From Thomasclavelia spiroformis (GTDB lineage Bacteria > Bacillota_I > Bacilli_A > Erysipelotrichales > Coprobacillaceae), in NCBI GenBank assembly GCA_016901755.1, contig JACJKV010000005.1:1-64000 (forward strand): a DNA stretch of 64,000 bases, read 5' to 3'. The notes below the pieces were generated by a model that worked only from the letters and a program-made list of their open reading frames with translations, was not told the origin of the DNA and searched no databases. Positions 1-9,727 of the stretch are shown here, one piece after another. Numbering within the stretch: the stretch's first letter is position 1; the number at the start of each line of letters is the position of its first letter. The position numbers and the translations under genes are program-made.

Positions 1-2
1 GT

Positions 3-1406
3 GCAGATCATAACAATGAGACAGGAAAATACAATACACATATCTATGCCTATACAGCGACACAGACAGGAACATATGTCGTTGAAAACATAACAGTACC
101 AGCCAATCAAAAACCAATTGTAAAAAATGCAAAAATTATAAACACAACAAACGATAGTTATACTTTAGAAATCACTGTTGAAGATGATTGTGAAATAGAG
201 AAAGTTTTGGTGCCAACCTGGACAGAAAAGAATGGTCAGGATGATCTAGTTTGGCATGAAGCTGAATTAAAAGATGGATTATGGTATTGTACTATTACAA
301 GAAAAGATCATAATTATGAATATGGTAAATATATTTCGCATATTTACGCCTATGATAATGATGATGAAATTAGCGAAGGGTATGTTTATGGTACAACTGA
401 ATTGAATGAACCAAATGATGAACTGCCTCATATTATGGATGTTAGTATTACTGAATCAAATGATGATGGATATACTGTAACATGTAAGGTTAATTCAAAA
501 AATAAAATTACAAAAGTAAGTTTTCCAACATGGACATATAAAAACGGACAAGACGATTTAAAATGGTATGATGGTACAAAGCAGGCAAATGGGTTATATT
601 CTTTTAGAGTTCAAAGAAGCGATCATAATTATGAGTTTGGTACATATATCACACATATTTATGCGTATGATGAAAAGGGTAATTTTACTTGTGCTGATTT
701 GAGTTATCATGATATTGTAAGTGCTAATATTGCAAAAGATTGGGTATATATAGGTGGTCAAAAATATTTTTTTGATAATGAAGGAAATATCGTTGGAAAT
801 ATGCCGGCAAAAAAAGTCATAGATGTTAGTTTGTATAACGGGGTTATTGATTGGGAATCGGTTAAAAAATATGGTGATGTGGATGGTGCGATATTAAGAA
901 TAGTTGCACATCCAAATGGAAGTTACGTAGAAGATTCACAATTTGCTAATAACTTAGCAGGATGTCGTAAATATAATATACCTTTTGGTGTGTATATTTA
1001 TGATTATAGTAATTCGACTAATGATGCCTATAATGAAGCAGAATTAGTAATTTCTATATTAAAAAAATATAATATTCAAAGTGATGAATTATCTTATCCT
1101 ATTTATTTTGATATGGAAAGAGATGTGCTTTCAACAAGCCAATTTGCTAGTAACGCTCGTACTTTTGTCAATAGAGTAGGAGAATATGGATATAATGCAG
1201 ATATATATAGTTACAGATCTTTATTAAACAGTTCGTTGAATGATTCATATATATGGTCTGAAACAAGTTGGATGGCTGCTTATACAGATACTATTGGTTG
1301 GTCAAATCCATATTATCACGGGAAATTTGGATGGCAATATACTAATGGAGGTATTGTTCCAGGAATAAATGGTTATGTTGATATTAGCTGTTGGTATGAG
1401 GTATAA
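3..1406 (+). CDS. GBS Bsp-like repeat protein with C-terminal GH25 lysozyme domain (5' end outside window)
   Basis: The frame is open from the left edge, so this is the last 467 residues of a larger protein; the TTG near 207 is internal and not a start. Visible domains are the end of one GBS Bsp-like repeat, two full repeats that share PTWT.KNGQDDL and DHNYE.G.YI.HIYAYD, a short WVYIGGQKYFFDNEG segment like a choline/cell-wall binding repeat, and a GH25 muramidase domain from about nucleotide 810 (VIDVSLYNGVIDW, later YPIYFDMERD with the acidic catalytic residues). It is expected to be a secreted enzyme that cuts the MurNAc-GlcNAc bond of peptidoglycan. It lies 25 bp upstream of the glycan genes with no promoter visible between, so it may be the head of that transcription unit. 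Confidence 0.85.
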   Translation, partial: ADHNNETGKYNTHIYAYTATQTGTYVVENITVPANQKPIVKNAKIINTTNDSYTLEITVEDDCEIEKVLVPTWTEKNGQDDLVWHEAELKDGLWYCTITRKDHNYEYGKYISHIYAYDNDDEISEGYVYGTTELNEPNDELPHIMDVSITESNDDGYTVTCKVNSKNKITKVSFPTWTYKNGQDDLKWYDGTKQANGLYSFRVQRSDHNYEFGTYITHIYAYDEKGNFTCADLSYHDIVSANIAKDWVYIGGQKYFFDNEGNIVGNMPAKKVIDVSLYNGVIDWESVKKYGDVDGAILRIVAHPNGSYVEDSQFANNLAGCRKYNIPFGVYIYDYSNSTNDAYNEAELVISILKKYNIQSDELSYPIYFDMERDVLSTSQFASNARTFVNRVGEYGYNADIYSYRSLLNSSLNDSYIWSETSWMAAYTDTIGWSNPYYHGKFGWQYTNGGIVPGINGYVDISCWYEV

Positions 1407-1431
1407 TACTGTTAGCAAGGAAGGAAATAAT

Positions 1432-2379
1432 ATGAAAATAATCGTCTTAGGTGGATGTGGCTTTATAGGAACAAACTTAATTATTCAATTATCTAAAAAT
1501 AAAGAACATGAAATAATATGTGTAGACAGAGATATCAAATTTTTTAAGGTGTTAAGAAGTTTAAAATTAAATAATGTGATTTTTAGGGAATCAAAATTTG
1601 ATGAAAGCGAAAATTATAATAAATTATTTAGTGATGCTGACATTGTATTTCATCTTTTGAGTACGACAAATCCAACAACATCAAATCAACATATATCAGA
1701 AGAATTAAGTGAAAATGTAGTTATCTCATCAAAAATTTTAGATGCTTGTGTAGCTTCAAATGTAAAAAGAATAATTTTTATGTCATCTGGTGGTACAGTG
1801 TATGGAAACATGGTGAACTGTCCTATTAAAGAAAATAGTGAAACAAATCCTATAAATTCATATGGGTTGCAGAAATTGATGATAGAAAAACTGTTATATC
1901 TATATAATTATGTATACCAATTAGATTATAAGATAATCCGTTTATCAAATCCTTATGGTCCCTATCAAAGACCAAACGGACAACTTGGTGTAATTACAAC
2001 ATTTACATATAATGCTTTGAATAATAAAGAATTATGTGTTTTTGGCGATGGAAGTGTCATAAGAGATTATATTTATATTGATGATGCTGTTACTGGTATA
2101 TTAAAAATCATGAATGATTTAACATCAAATAAAATTTATAATCTAGGCAGCGGCAAAGGTAACAGTATAAAAGATATATTAAATGTTTTGGATGAAATAA
2201 TTGAACAACCAGTAAAAGTAAAATACATGAGTGCCAGAAAAGTAGATGTTAAAGCAAATTATTTAGACATTTCTAAGTATGAAAGTGTATTTGGTAAATT
2301 GAATTGTAGAGATATAAAAGATGGAATAAAAGAAACAATATTGTTTTTAGAAAATTTTTATGATATTAGAAAATCATAA
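1432..2379 (+). CDS. NAD-dependent epimerase/dehydratase (extended SDR)
   Basis: A 315-residue nucleotide-sugar epimerase or dehydratase of the UDP-glucose 4-epimerase/dTDP-glucose dehydratase superfamily. The N-terminus has the Rossmann motif GGCGFIG (residues 7-13), followed by FHLLSTTNP, the serine-containing SSGGTVYG strand and the catalytic YGLQK (YxxxK), then RLSNPYGPYQRPNG and RDYIYIDDA typical of the family. The ATG at 1432 is chosen because AAGGAAGG lies just upstream; the ATG at 1369 falls inside the preceding gene and adds 21 residues that do not fit the family. It probably makes an activated sugar for the glycan locus. The exact substrate cannot be read from the sequence. Confidence 0.85.
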   Translation: MKIIVLGGCGFIGTNLIIQLSKNKEHEIICVDRDIKFFKVLRSLKLNNVIFRESKFDESENYNKLFSDADIVFHLLSTTNPTTSNQHISEELSENVVISSKILDACVASNVKRIIFMSSGGTVYGNMVNCPIKENSETNPINSYGLQKLMIEKLLYLYNYVYQLDYKIIRLSNPYGPYQRPNGQLGVITTFTYNALNNKELCVFGDGSVIRDYIYIDDAVTGILKIMNDLTSNKIYNLGSGKGNSIKDILNVLDEIIEQPVKVKYMSARKVDVKANYLDISKYESVFGKLNCRDIKDGIKETILFLENFYDIRKS

Positions 2380-2411
2380 CGAAGAGAATAATTTGATTTT
2401 AGGAGTGAAAT

Positions 2412-3302
2412 ATGAGTAAATTATTATCATTGTGTATTCCTACAAATGGCGTAGTTGAATGGGTAATACCTGTTTTAGAGAGTATTTTAAATCAAAATGT
2501 TGATGATGATTTATATGAAATAGTAATTAGTGATAATGGCAGTAATGATTTGTTTGAAAAAGAATTAAATAAATACTTGATACAACATAATAATATTATA
2601 TATAAAAAGTCTAATTCAAATGGCTTTTTAAATCAAATAGATTGTTTTAAAATGGCTTCTGGCAGTTTTGTTAAATTTGTAAACCATCGAGCTAAATTAA
2701 TAGATGGAAGTTTAGAAATGCTTATAAACTTTATTAACAATAATAAAGAAAAACAACCTGTTGTATTTTTTTCAAATGGTTCATTAAAACATAAAGATAT
2801 GATTCAACATTATAATAATTTTGATTCATTCGTTAGATCTTTAGGAATATATTCTTCTTGGTCAGGAGGGATAGGTATTTGGAAAGCACAATTATCTAAA
2901 ATAATTGAAATAAAAAACTTTAATGTTTTGTTTCCACATACTGATATACTTTTTAGCGATAAAACAGCGAAACATTATGTTATTAATAATAATTTGATGT
3001 TTGATGAAATTGATGTTGGTCATGAAAAAAAAGGAAAATATAATGTATTCTATGCGTTTGCAATTGAATATCCTTCTATACTGATGGAATTAATGAAAAG
3101 TAGATATATTTCTATTCAAACATTTAATTATTTGTTAAGAGAAAATAGAAAATTTGTAACAAATCTTTATAGAAATTTTATTTTTTTAAAAAAACCGTGC
3201 TCTTATATTCTTGATGATTATAAAGATTATATAAATGTTTTTTATAGTGAAAAACAGATGAAGTTTGCTGCTTATTTTCCCCCTATATTTAGAAGAGTAT
3301 AA
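2412..3302 (+). CDS. GT2-fold glycosyltransferase
   Basis: A 296-residue cytoplasmic glycosyltransferase with the GT-A start LLSLCIPTNG, then YEIVISDNGSND (nucleotide-sugar binding strand) and a later VKFVNHRAKLIDG in place of a canonical DDD/DxD, so the metal-binding motif is degenerate. AGGAG precedes the ATG. It is the second gene of the glycan cluster, 32 bp after the epimerase. The acceptor and donor are unknown. Confidence 0.75.
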   Translation: MSKLLSLCIPTNGVVEWVIPVLESILNQNVDDDLYEIVISDNGSNDLFEKELNKYLIQHNNIIYKKSNSNGFLNQIDCFKMASGSFVKFVNHRAKLIDGSLEMLINFINNNKEKQPVVFFSNGSLKHKDMIQHYNNFDSFVRSLGIYSSWSGGIGIWKAQLSKIIEIKNFNVLFPHTDILFSDKTAKHYVINNNLMFDEIDVGHEKKGKYNVFYAFAIEYPSILMELMKSRYISIQTFNYLLRENRKFVTNLYRNFIFLKKPCSYILDDYKDYINVFYSEKQMKFAAYFPPIFRRV

Positions 3303-3358
3303 CAGTATTTAACGTTGTTTTTTGAAAAAAATAGAACTAAGATGGTGGAGGTCGTATT

Positions 3359-3985
3359 TTGCGAACAATAAAAAAGCTAATAATTACAACAGTAAAAGAA
3401 ATAAAATGGAGACATAGAAATAAACACAATGATACATATTATGTGAATGTTACTGATTTTGATTGTGTTTCTGTAGGAAAGGGTACCTATGGTCCAATAG
3501 ATGCTTTAATCAATAGGAAAGAATACAAATTAACGATTGGAAATTATTGTTGTATTGCTGAAGATGTTAGATTTATAGTTAGTTCTGATCATCCTTCAAA
3601 TTGTCTATCAACTTATCCGTTTAATGAAAAAATAATTGGAGAAGATGGAACGAGCGCAATAAGCAAAGGAAGTATTACAGTTAGTGATGATGTCTGGATA
3701 GGAACAAGGGCTATCATATTATCCGGTGTTAATATTGGACAAGGAGCAATCATTGCTGCTGGTTCCGTTGTTACGAAAGATGTACCAGCATATGCTGTGG
3801 TGGCTGGAATTCCTGCAAGAATCATTAAATATAGATTTAGTAATGAAATGATTAATTTGCTGTTAAAATTTGATTTTTCTAAATTAGATAAAGATTTTAT
3901 CATTAAACATAAAGAACAACTGCAATTACCGTTAAAAAATGAAGAACAAGTGTCTTTTTTGTTGCAAGAATTAGGAAAACAATAA
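3359..3985 (+). CDS. Left-handed beta-helix acetyltransferase (CatB/maltose O-acetyltransferase type)
   Basis: A 208-residue acyl-CoA-dependent O-acetyltransferase. Hexapeptide repeats run through ITVSDDVWIGTRAIILSGVN and IGQGAIIAAGSVVTKDVP, ending in the family signature YAVVAGIPARIIKYRF. The imidazole-type catalytic histidine is likely the one in SSDHPSN. No in-frame ATG fits; the TTG at 3359 sits 7 bases after GGAGG and is the best start. It probably decorates a sugar of the surface glycan, as related proteins do in capsule loci. Confidence 0.85.
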   Translation: MRTIKKLIITTVKEIKWRHRNKHNDTYYVNVTDFDCVSVGKGTYGPIDALINRKEYKLTIGNYCCIAEDVRFIVSSDHPSNCLSTYPFNEKIIGEDGTSAISKGSITVSDDVWIGTRAIILSGVNIGQGAIIAAGSVVTKDVPAYAVVAGIPARIIKYRFSNEMINLLLKFDFSKLDKDFIIKHKEQLQLPLKNEEQVSFLLQELGKQ

Positions 3986-4051
3986 TTTTATTTAATTATT
4001 GATGTAATAGAAGTAATACTAGTCTATATTAAATATATTGGAGGTGTAAAA

Positions 4052-4912
4052 ATGATAATAGCATTAGTGACATGTTATTTTCCAGAAGAACAAAATATAA
4101 GTAATATTTTTGATATAGCAAAACAAGTGGATTTAGTAGTTGTGTGTGACAATAGTAATGATAGTCATGAAACGTATTTCAAAAATACTAATAATATAAA
4201 ATATGTGTTTTTTGGAGAAAATCTGGGATTATCCTTAGCTTTTAATAGAATTCTAAAATCAAAGGAAATAAATTGGCAGGATGATGATTATATATTATTT
4301 TTTGATCAAGATTCTAGAATTTCAGAAAGTTATATTAATAATCTAAAAACAGAATACGATAGACTTTTAAATCAAAAATATTCAATTGGGTGTTTAGGAC
4401 CAGTATATTTCAATAATTCTAGCCAAATATTAGAAATACCTAAAAAGCCAATAAAAAAAATAGATGATGATACATATTATGTACAATCCATTATCACATC
4501 ATCAATGATGATTCAATATAAAATACTAAAGTTAATAGGGTTTTGGAATGAAGAAATTTTTTTAGATATGGCCGATTGGGATTTATGCTGGAGAATTAAT
4601 CAAGTTGGGAAGATGTGTATGATGACAAAAAAAGTAATAATGAACCATACTTTAGGAATTGGTGAAAAACATATCGGACCATTAAGAATCAGAATTGGAT
4701 CTCCTATAAGAATATATTATCAAACACGAGATTGTCTTTACCTTTTAAAACAAAAATATACACCAGTTATTAATAAGATTATGTTTATCGAAATGCTAAC
4801 AGCAAGACCAATAGTACATTTTATTTTTTTGAAAGATAAGAGACAAAGAATACATTATTATAAAAGGGGTATAGAAGATTATATAAAAAAAGTGAAAGGA
4901 GCATATAAATAA
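4052..4912 (+). CDS. GT2 glycosyltransferase, rhamnosyltransferase-like
   Basis: A 286-residue GT-A enzyme. It begins MIIALVTCYFPEEQN, has VVVCDNSND and FGENLGLSLAFNRIL, then DDYILFFDQDSRIS, where DQDS is the DxD-type metal/nucleotide motif seen in RfbF/RfbN-type rhamnosyltransferases. DMADWDLCWRI in the C-terminal half matches the family's acceptor-side region. GGAGG lies upstream of the ATG. It probably transfers rhamnose or a related sugar in glycan assembly; the assignment to rhamnose rests on family resemblance only. Confidence 0.8.
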   Translation: MIIALVTCYFPEEQNISNIFDIAKQVDLVVVCDNSNDSHETYFKNTNNIKYVFFGENLGLSLAFNRILKSKEINWQDDDYILFFDQDSRISESYINNLKTEYDRLLNQKYSIGCLGPVYFNNSSQILEIPKKPIKKIDDDTYYVQSIITSSMMIQYKILKLIGFWNEEIFLDMADWDLCWRINQVGKMCMMTKKVIMNHTLGIGEKHIGPLRIRIGSPIRIYYQTRDCLYLLKQKYTPVINKIMFIEMLTARPIVHFIFLKDKRQRIHYYKRGIEDYIKKVKGAYK

Positions 4913-4915
4913 GTC

Positions 4916-5593
4916 ATGAAAATATTGATCATTGTTCCTGCTTATAATGAAGCAGAAAACATCGAAAAAACTGTTCAAGATATTATGCAAAATACTGATG
5001 ATGATTATATTGTTGTTGATGATTGTTCTAAAGATGATACATATGATGTATGTAAGAGGAACAACTTTAATGTAATTCATTTACCTGTTAATTATGGATT
5101 AACAAGTGCTGTTCAAATAGGAATGAAATATGCATATGAAAATGGATATGATGGTGCCATCCAATTTGATGGAGATGGACAACATATGGCAAAATATATA
5201 GATATTATGTCTCAAGAATTAGAAAATAATGATATTATTATCGGTTCGAGATTCGTATCAGAAAAAAAACCATTTACTGCAAGAATGTTAGGAAGTCGAT
5301 TGATATCAGGTTTAATTAGAATTATGACAGGAAAAAAAATAATAGATCCGACCTCAGGAATGAGAATGATTGGTAAGGATGTATTAAAAGAGTACGCATA
5401 TAATATGAATTATCCACCTGAACCAGATACATTAGTGTATATGTTAAAAAAAGGAAAAAAAATTAAAGAAGTACAGGTTGAAATGAGAGATAGAGAATTT
5501 GGTGAAAGTTATTTAAATCCAATCAGATCTATAACATATATGGCGGAAATGTGTTTATCAATTGTTTTTATTCAATCATTTAGAAAGAGGTAA
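4916..5593 (+). CDS. Polyprenyl-phosphate glycosyltransferase, DPM1/GacI-like GT2
   Basis: A 225-residue GT2 of the dolichol-phosphate-mannose synthase family. Motifs are ILIIVPAYNEAENI, YIVVDDCSKDDT, NYGLTSAVQIGM, IQFDGDGQHM (metal-binding DGD), IIGSRF and DPTSGMRMIG. It should load a sugar from a nucleotide donor onto undecaprenyl phosphate at the inner membrane face. No transmembrane pair is seen at its C-terminus. The next gene encodes a DUF2304 protein; in Streptococcus pyogenes the GacI GT2 works with such a partner (GacJ), so the pair probably functions as a unit. It starts 4 bp after the preceding stop, with AGGAG rather far upstream, which suggests translational coupling. Confidence 0.85.
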   Translation: MKILIIVPAYNEAENIEKTVQDIMQNTDDDYIVVDDCSKDDTYDVCKRNNFNVIHLPVNYGLTSAVQIGMKYAYENGYDGAIQFDGDGQHMAKYIDIMSQELENNDIIIGSRFVSEKKPFTARMLGSRLISGLIRIMTGKKIIDPTSGMRMIGKDVLKEYAYNMNYPPEPDTLVYMLKKGKKIKEVQVEMRDREFGESYLNPIRSITYMAEMCLSIVFIQSFRKR

Positions 5594-5597
5594 AATT

Positions 5598-5933
5598 ATG
5601 ACATTAACATTACAAATAGTATTATTCGTTATTTCTATCATAACATTTTTATTTGTTATTAATAAAATAAGAAAATCACAATTAAATATTGGTGATGCAG
5701 TTGTATGGATTTTGTTATCATTATTACTAATTGTTATGAGCCTTTGTTTGCCTTTTATTAATAAAATAGCACATGCTTTTGGTTTTATGAGCACATCAAA
5801 TTTTGTATTTACAATGATATTATTCTTTTTATTAATCATAGTCTTTGGGCAAACAGTAAAAATATCAATTTTAAATGAAAAAGTAAAAAATTTAAATCAC
5901 TATATTGCTTTAAAAGAAAAAAATGAAAAATGA
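5598..5933 (+). CDS. DUF2304 small membrane protein (GacJ-like)
   Basis: A 111-residue protein with about three hydrophobic segments (LQIVLFVISIITFLFVI, AVVWILLSLLLIVMSLCL, NFVFTMILFFLLIIVF) and a charged C-terminal helix (KNLNHYIALKEKNEK). This matches the DUF2304 layout. The ATG at 5598 follows AGAGG and gives the correct family N-terminus; upstream in-frame codons lie inside the preceding gene. S. pyogenes GacJ, of the same type, raises the activity of the GT2 GacI, and the gene order here is the same. Confidence 0.8.
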   Translation: MTLTLQIVLFVISIITFLFVINKIRKSQLNIGDAVVWILLSLLLIVMSLCLPFINKIAHAFGFMSTSNFVFTMILFFLLIIVFGQTVKISILNEKVKNLNHYIALKEKNEK

Positions 5934-5941
5934 GGTAATTT

Positions 5942-6796
5942 ATGAAACACGCGTTTATGATGCTAGTACATAAAGATTTTGAACAGGTCAATACATTGGT
6001 GTCTAATTTAAGTTTTGGTGATATTTATATTCATGTTGATAAAAAAAATAATCAGTTATTTGATCAATTAGCTACATGTTATAAAGATGCCAAGAATGTA
6101 TTTTTGTTGAAAGATAGGATAAATGTTAATTGGTCAGGATTTAGCATGGTTGAAGCAACACTATCAATCATAAAATATATGATTTCAAACAATAGACAAT
6201 ATGATTATGTTCATTTGATAAGTGGCCAAGATATGGTATTGATGACGAATAAGCAGTTAGATAATTTTTTAAGTTCCATAGGAAAAAATAAAATATTAAT
6301 GGAATATGCTGATGTAAATAGTTATCGTTGGCGAGTTAAAAGATATTCTTTTTTTAGAGAAAATCCAAATAATAGAAAATTTGTTTATAGAGTAATAGAT
6401 AATATATTAAGATATTCACAATTTATTTTGCCAGAAAGAAAAAATTTAAATAATCTTAAGCTATATAAAGGTTCACAATGGTTTACAATGCCTTATGAGT
6501 GCTTGGAATATGTTCATATGTTATCTAAGAAATATATTAGTGATTTTCAATATACTGCATGTTCAGATGAACATTTTTTTCAAATATTAATCATGAATTC
6601 AAAATATAAAGATAATGTTATTAATAATAATGCGAGATATATAGTTTTTAAAAAGAATAAAGCTAGTCCGGAATTTATTTCATTAAATGATTTTGATAAA
6701 ATGATGAATGGACAGTATATTTTTGCAAGAAAATTTGAATCATCAATCAATAAAAATATAGTAGAGAAGATACAAAATGTTTTATTAAATAATTAA
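5942..6796 (+). CDS. GT14-like beta-1,6-N-acetylglucosaminyltransferase (core-2/I-branching family)
   Basis: A 284-residue protein that begins MKHAFMMLVHKDFEQVN and continues IYIHVDKKN, VNWSGFSMVEATLSII, YVHLISGQDMVL and KGSQWFTM, the motif order of bacterial Branch/GT14 proteins. TACSDEHFFQILI carries the conserved acidic DE. Bacterial members add branching sugars to capsule or O-antigen. It begins 8 bp after the DUF2304 gene, so it is probably co-transcribed with it. Confidence 0.85.
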   Translation: MKHAFMMLVHKDFEQVNTLVSNLSFGDIYIHVDKKNNQLFDQLATCYKDAKNVFLLKDRINVNWSGFSMVEATLSIIKYMISNNRQYDYVHLISGQDMVLMTNKQLDNFLSSIGKNKILMEYADVNSYRWRVKRYSFFRENPNNRKFVYRVIDNILRYSQFILPERKNLNNLKLYKGSQWFTMPYECLEYVHMLSKKYISDFQYTACSDEHFFQILIMNSKYKDNVINNNARYIVFKKNKASPEFISLNDFDKMMNGQYIFARKFESSINKNIVEKIQNVLLNN

Positions 6797-6809
6797 AAGG
6801 AGTTAAATT

Positions 6810-7736
6810 ATGCCGTCTGTTTCAGTAATAATGTCAACATATAAAGAAGAAGAAAAATATTTAAGAGCAGCTATAGAATCTATTCTCAATCAGACATATA
6901 AAGATTTTGAATTTATTATTATTTTAGATAATCCAGAAAATAATTTGCATATATCGATTATCCAGGAATATGCTGAACATGATAAACGTGTAAATTTTCA
7001 TATAAATGAGAAAAATTTAGGATTGACAAAATCTTTAAATAAAGGATTATCTTTGGCTAAAGGAAGATATATATGTCGCATGGATGCAGATGATATTTCG
7101 GAAAATGATCGTATTAAAATTCAAAAGAAATATTTGGAAGAAAACAACTATGACTTGATAGGCGGTATCACTCAAATTATTGATGAAAATAATAATGCTA
7201 TATATTCTATAAAGAAAGTCCCAACAGATTTCAGTAACATAAAAAAAATTATTAAATATAATCAATGTATTGCACATCCTACCTGGTTTGGAAAAAAGGA
7301 AATATTTGATAATTTAAATGGATATAGAGAAATTCCATTATGTGAAGATTATGATTTTACTTTAAGGGCAATTCTCAAGGGTTACACAATTTCAAATGTT
7401 AAAGAACAGGTTTTAAAATATAGAATGACTTCAAATAGTATTTCTAGAAATAATTTGTTAGAACAGTTTTTATATTCTAAATATATTACAAAATGTTATT
7501 GTAAAAAAAAGATAGCAGATATAAATTTAGCAAAAAAATATGTTGAAAAAAACAGTACTGAAAACAAAAATATCAGATATTCTAAGGCAAATGCACTTTT
7601 TAATTCTGCATTATTTTCTTTAGAAAATCATAATTATTTAGAAGTTTTAATTAAATGTATAAAAATTTTATTTGTTTCTCATTACTATTTAGAAAAAATT
7701 TATAGACTAGTCAAAATTCAAATAAATGCAAAATAG
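6810..7736 (+). CDS. GT2 glycosyltransferase
   Basis: A 308-residue protein with a canonical GT2 N-terminus: VSVIMSTYKEEEKYL, ESILNQTYKDFEFIIILDN, NLGLTKSLNKGL, GRYICRMDADDIS (DADD metal motif) and later LCEDYDFTLRAI (acidic general-base region). About 80 C-terminal residues are lysine-rich and not recognisable as a domain. AAGGAG precedes the ATG. It acts in glycan repeat-unit assembly; the donor is unknown. Confidence 0.85.
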   Translation: MPSVSVIMSTYKEEEKYLRAAIESILNQTYKDFEFIIILDNPENNLHISIIQEYAEHDKRVNFHINEKNLGLTKSLNKGLSLAKGRYICRMDADDISENDRIKIQKKYLEENNYDLIGGITQIIDENNNAIYSIKKVPTDFSNIKKIIKYNQCIAHPTWFGKKEIFDNLNGYREIPLCEDYDFTLRAILKGYTISNVKEQVLKYRMTSNSISRNNLLEQFLYSKYITKCYCKKKIADINLAKKYVEKNSTENKNIRYSKANALFNSALFSLENHNYLEVLIKCIKILFVSHYYLEKIYRLVKIQINAK

Positions 7737-7773
7737 ATTAAGACCTATAAAGAAATAAAAGGGGAGGAAGTAC

Positions 7774-9681
7774 ATGATAAGTTATTTTTTTGGTTTTATA
7801 TATGTTATTTTTTCAATAATAATATATCAAATAATTGGAACAATTTTTACTAAAAGTAAATTATATTCATACCGTTTTACTATAGGTTTCATTATTCATA
7901 GTTTTTTGGTAGCTATATTAGGAATGACTATACAAGTTATTAATTTACCATGGAAAATATTTTTTTATGGAATGATATTTTTATTTGCTTCCGAGATACT
8001 ATTAATAATATATTGTATTAAACAAAGAAAAATAGTAATCAATGTGGATGTTATTAAAGAATATATAAAAAACAATTGGTTTTTATATATTGGAATGATA
8101 ATGTTAACTGCATTTTCATTATTTCATATCGCGCAATTGTGGAGTAATAATTATACTGATGACGGACATTACATTAGTTTAATGTCTTCTTTGCCATACA
8201 CTGAGAATGCTTTTAGAATAGATCCCGTTTCTGGTTTTAAAAGTGGATTTTCGCTGGAAAGAATTATCAATACATTTGAATTAGAGGCTTCTTTTTTTAT
8301 TTATTTATTGAAAATTCCCGGAACGCTTTACGCTAGAGTATTTTTGTCAATGTTAAATCATTTTATTGGACTTAATGTTATTAATGCATTTTTTTCAAAA
8401 TTGAGTGATAAAGATGAAGGAATTCATCAATATTTTTCAACTTGCGCTTATTTATTGATCATTAATAATATTGCTGCTATTTTGAATACGGGGGCTGCTT
8501 GGTCTATTATTACTGCTCCTTATTTTGGCTCTTCTTTGGTAAAAGTAATTTCACCTTTTGTACTGCTACTACCAATCTTGAAAACAGATAAGTTAAATAT
8601 TTATAATATTCTTATTGTTTTTATGAGTTGTGTAGTATTGGTTTCTAAGTCATCTTGCGCTATCCCTATCATCTTTTTAATGGCAGTTGGCTATTTGGTT
8701 TCATATGATTTCTATGATAAAAAATGGTTTATATTTTTAATTCCTTTAATTGCAGTTATTGGTATATTGGTAGGAAATAATAGTTATTTAGAAAACTATA
8801 TTATATCAATATTTTATAATTATAGGATGCCGATAGTATTGATAATTATCTTGGCAGTTATATGCTTAAAGATGATATTAAAGACTTTGGAAAGTAAAAG
8901 AATAATAATAATATTAGTAACATCTTTGTTATTGACTTTTGTTCCGTACTTAAATAATGTTTATGAGAAGTTAACTATTTACGATTTTGTTTCTGAAAGA
9001 ACTTGGTTATCTCTATGGTTGTTTGCTATATTAATTGGCGTATACTATATAGTTGAATATCTTTATAATCTATTATTAAATTATACGAATAAAATCATTA
9101 AAATTGGAGTATTAGTAGCAATTGTAATTTCTTGTGGGGCTGGATCTTTATTAATAGGGAAAAATGAATATGGAGGTATCCATATTCGTACTAGCGTACA
9201 AACATATAAATTAAATAAATATATTGTTCCACAAAGTACCGTAGATTTATCAGAGCAATTAAATAAATATTATAAGGAGAATAAAAAAATATTAAAAGTT
9301 ATTATTGATCCGGGAATAATATGTAATGGATATACGCATTATACTGCTGCTATTTTACGTTCTTTTGCTCCGAATATTCAATCCATTGTAGGAGCTTTGC
9401 GAATCAATCCAGAAATAAAGGATAAAGAATCAGAATTTAATAATTTTAATTTAGATGATTTAGCAGTATTTAATTCTTTTGAAGTAAATCCAACAAAAAA
9501 AAATTTGATCGAACTTAAAAAATTGAACGAAGAATATCCATTTGACTGTCTTATTATTGTTAATGCCAATGAAATACACAATGAATTATTAGCGACAATA
9601 GATTATCATTTATACGGCTTGGTAGAAGATACGCAGAATAATTTTACTTATGGTATTTATATAAAAAATGTAGACAATTAA
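7774..9681 (+). CDS. Large polytopic membrane protein, possible glycan polymerase or GT-C enzyme (DUF6077-like)
   Basis: A 635-residue protein with roughly a dozen hydrophobic segments up to about residue 460, then a soluble C-terminal domain of about 160 residues. After the third segment there is an outward-facing loop with YTDDGHYISLM and DPVSGFKSGF; a paired acidic motif at this place is typical of GT-C enzymes. The layout resembles DUF6077 proteins, which I recall only in outline. In a flippase-dependent locus this gene would be the natural candidate for the Wzy polymerase, but no Wzy motif can be recognised. GGGGAGG precedes the ATG. Confidence 0.65.
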   Translation: MISYFFGFIYVIFSIIIYQIIGTIFTKSKLYSYRFTIGFIIHSFLVAILGMTIQVINLPWKIFFYGMIFLFASEILLIIYCIKQRKIVINVDVIKEYIKNNWFLYIGMIMLTAFSLFHIAQLWSNNYTDDGHYISLMSSLPYTENAFRIDPVSGFKSGFSLERIINTFELEASFFIYLLKIPGTLYARVFLSMLNHFIGLNVINAFFSKLSDKDEGIHQYFSTCAYLLIINNIAAILNTGAAWSIITAPYFGSSLVKVISPFVLLLPILKTDKLNIYNILIVFMSCVVLVSKSSCAIPIIFLMAVGYLVSYDFYDKKWFIFLIPLIAVIGILVGNNSYLENYIISIFYNYRMPIVLIIILAVICLKMILKTLESKRIIIILVTSLLLTFVPYLNNVYEKLTIYDFVSERTWLSLWLFAILIGVYYIVEYLYNLLLNYTNKIIKIGVLVAIVISCGAGSLLIGKNEYGGIHIRTSVQTYKLNKYIVPQSTVDLSEQLNKYYKENKKILKVIIDPGIICNGYTHYTAAILRSFAPNIQSIVGALRINPEIKDKESEFNNFNLDDLAVFNSFEVNPTKKNLIELKKLNEEYPFDCLIIVNANEIHNELLATIDYHLYGLVEDTQNNFTYGIYIKNVDN

Positions 9682-9727
9682 TTTGTTGCAATTGTTGGGT
9701 TGATGATAAAAATATAAGGGGAATAGT

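Noticed and set aside
207-1406. Start of the first gene at the TTG of 207
   Set aside because: The frame is open to the window edge and an earlier GBS Bsp-like repeat is visible upstream of 207, so this is an internal codon of a truncated gene.
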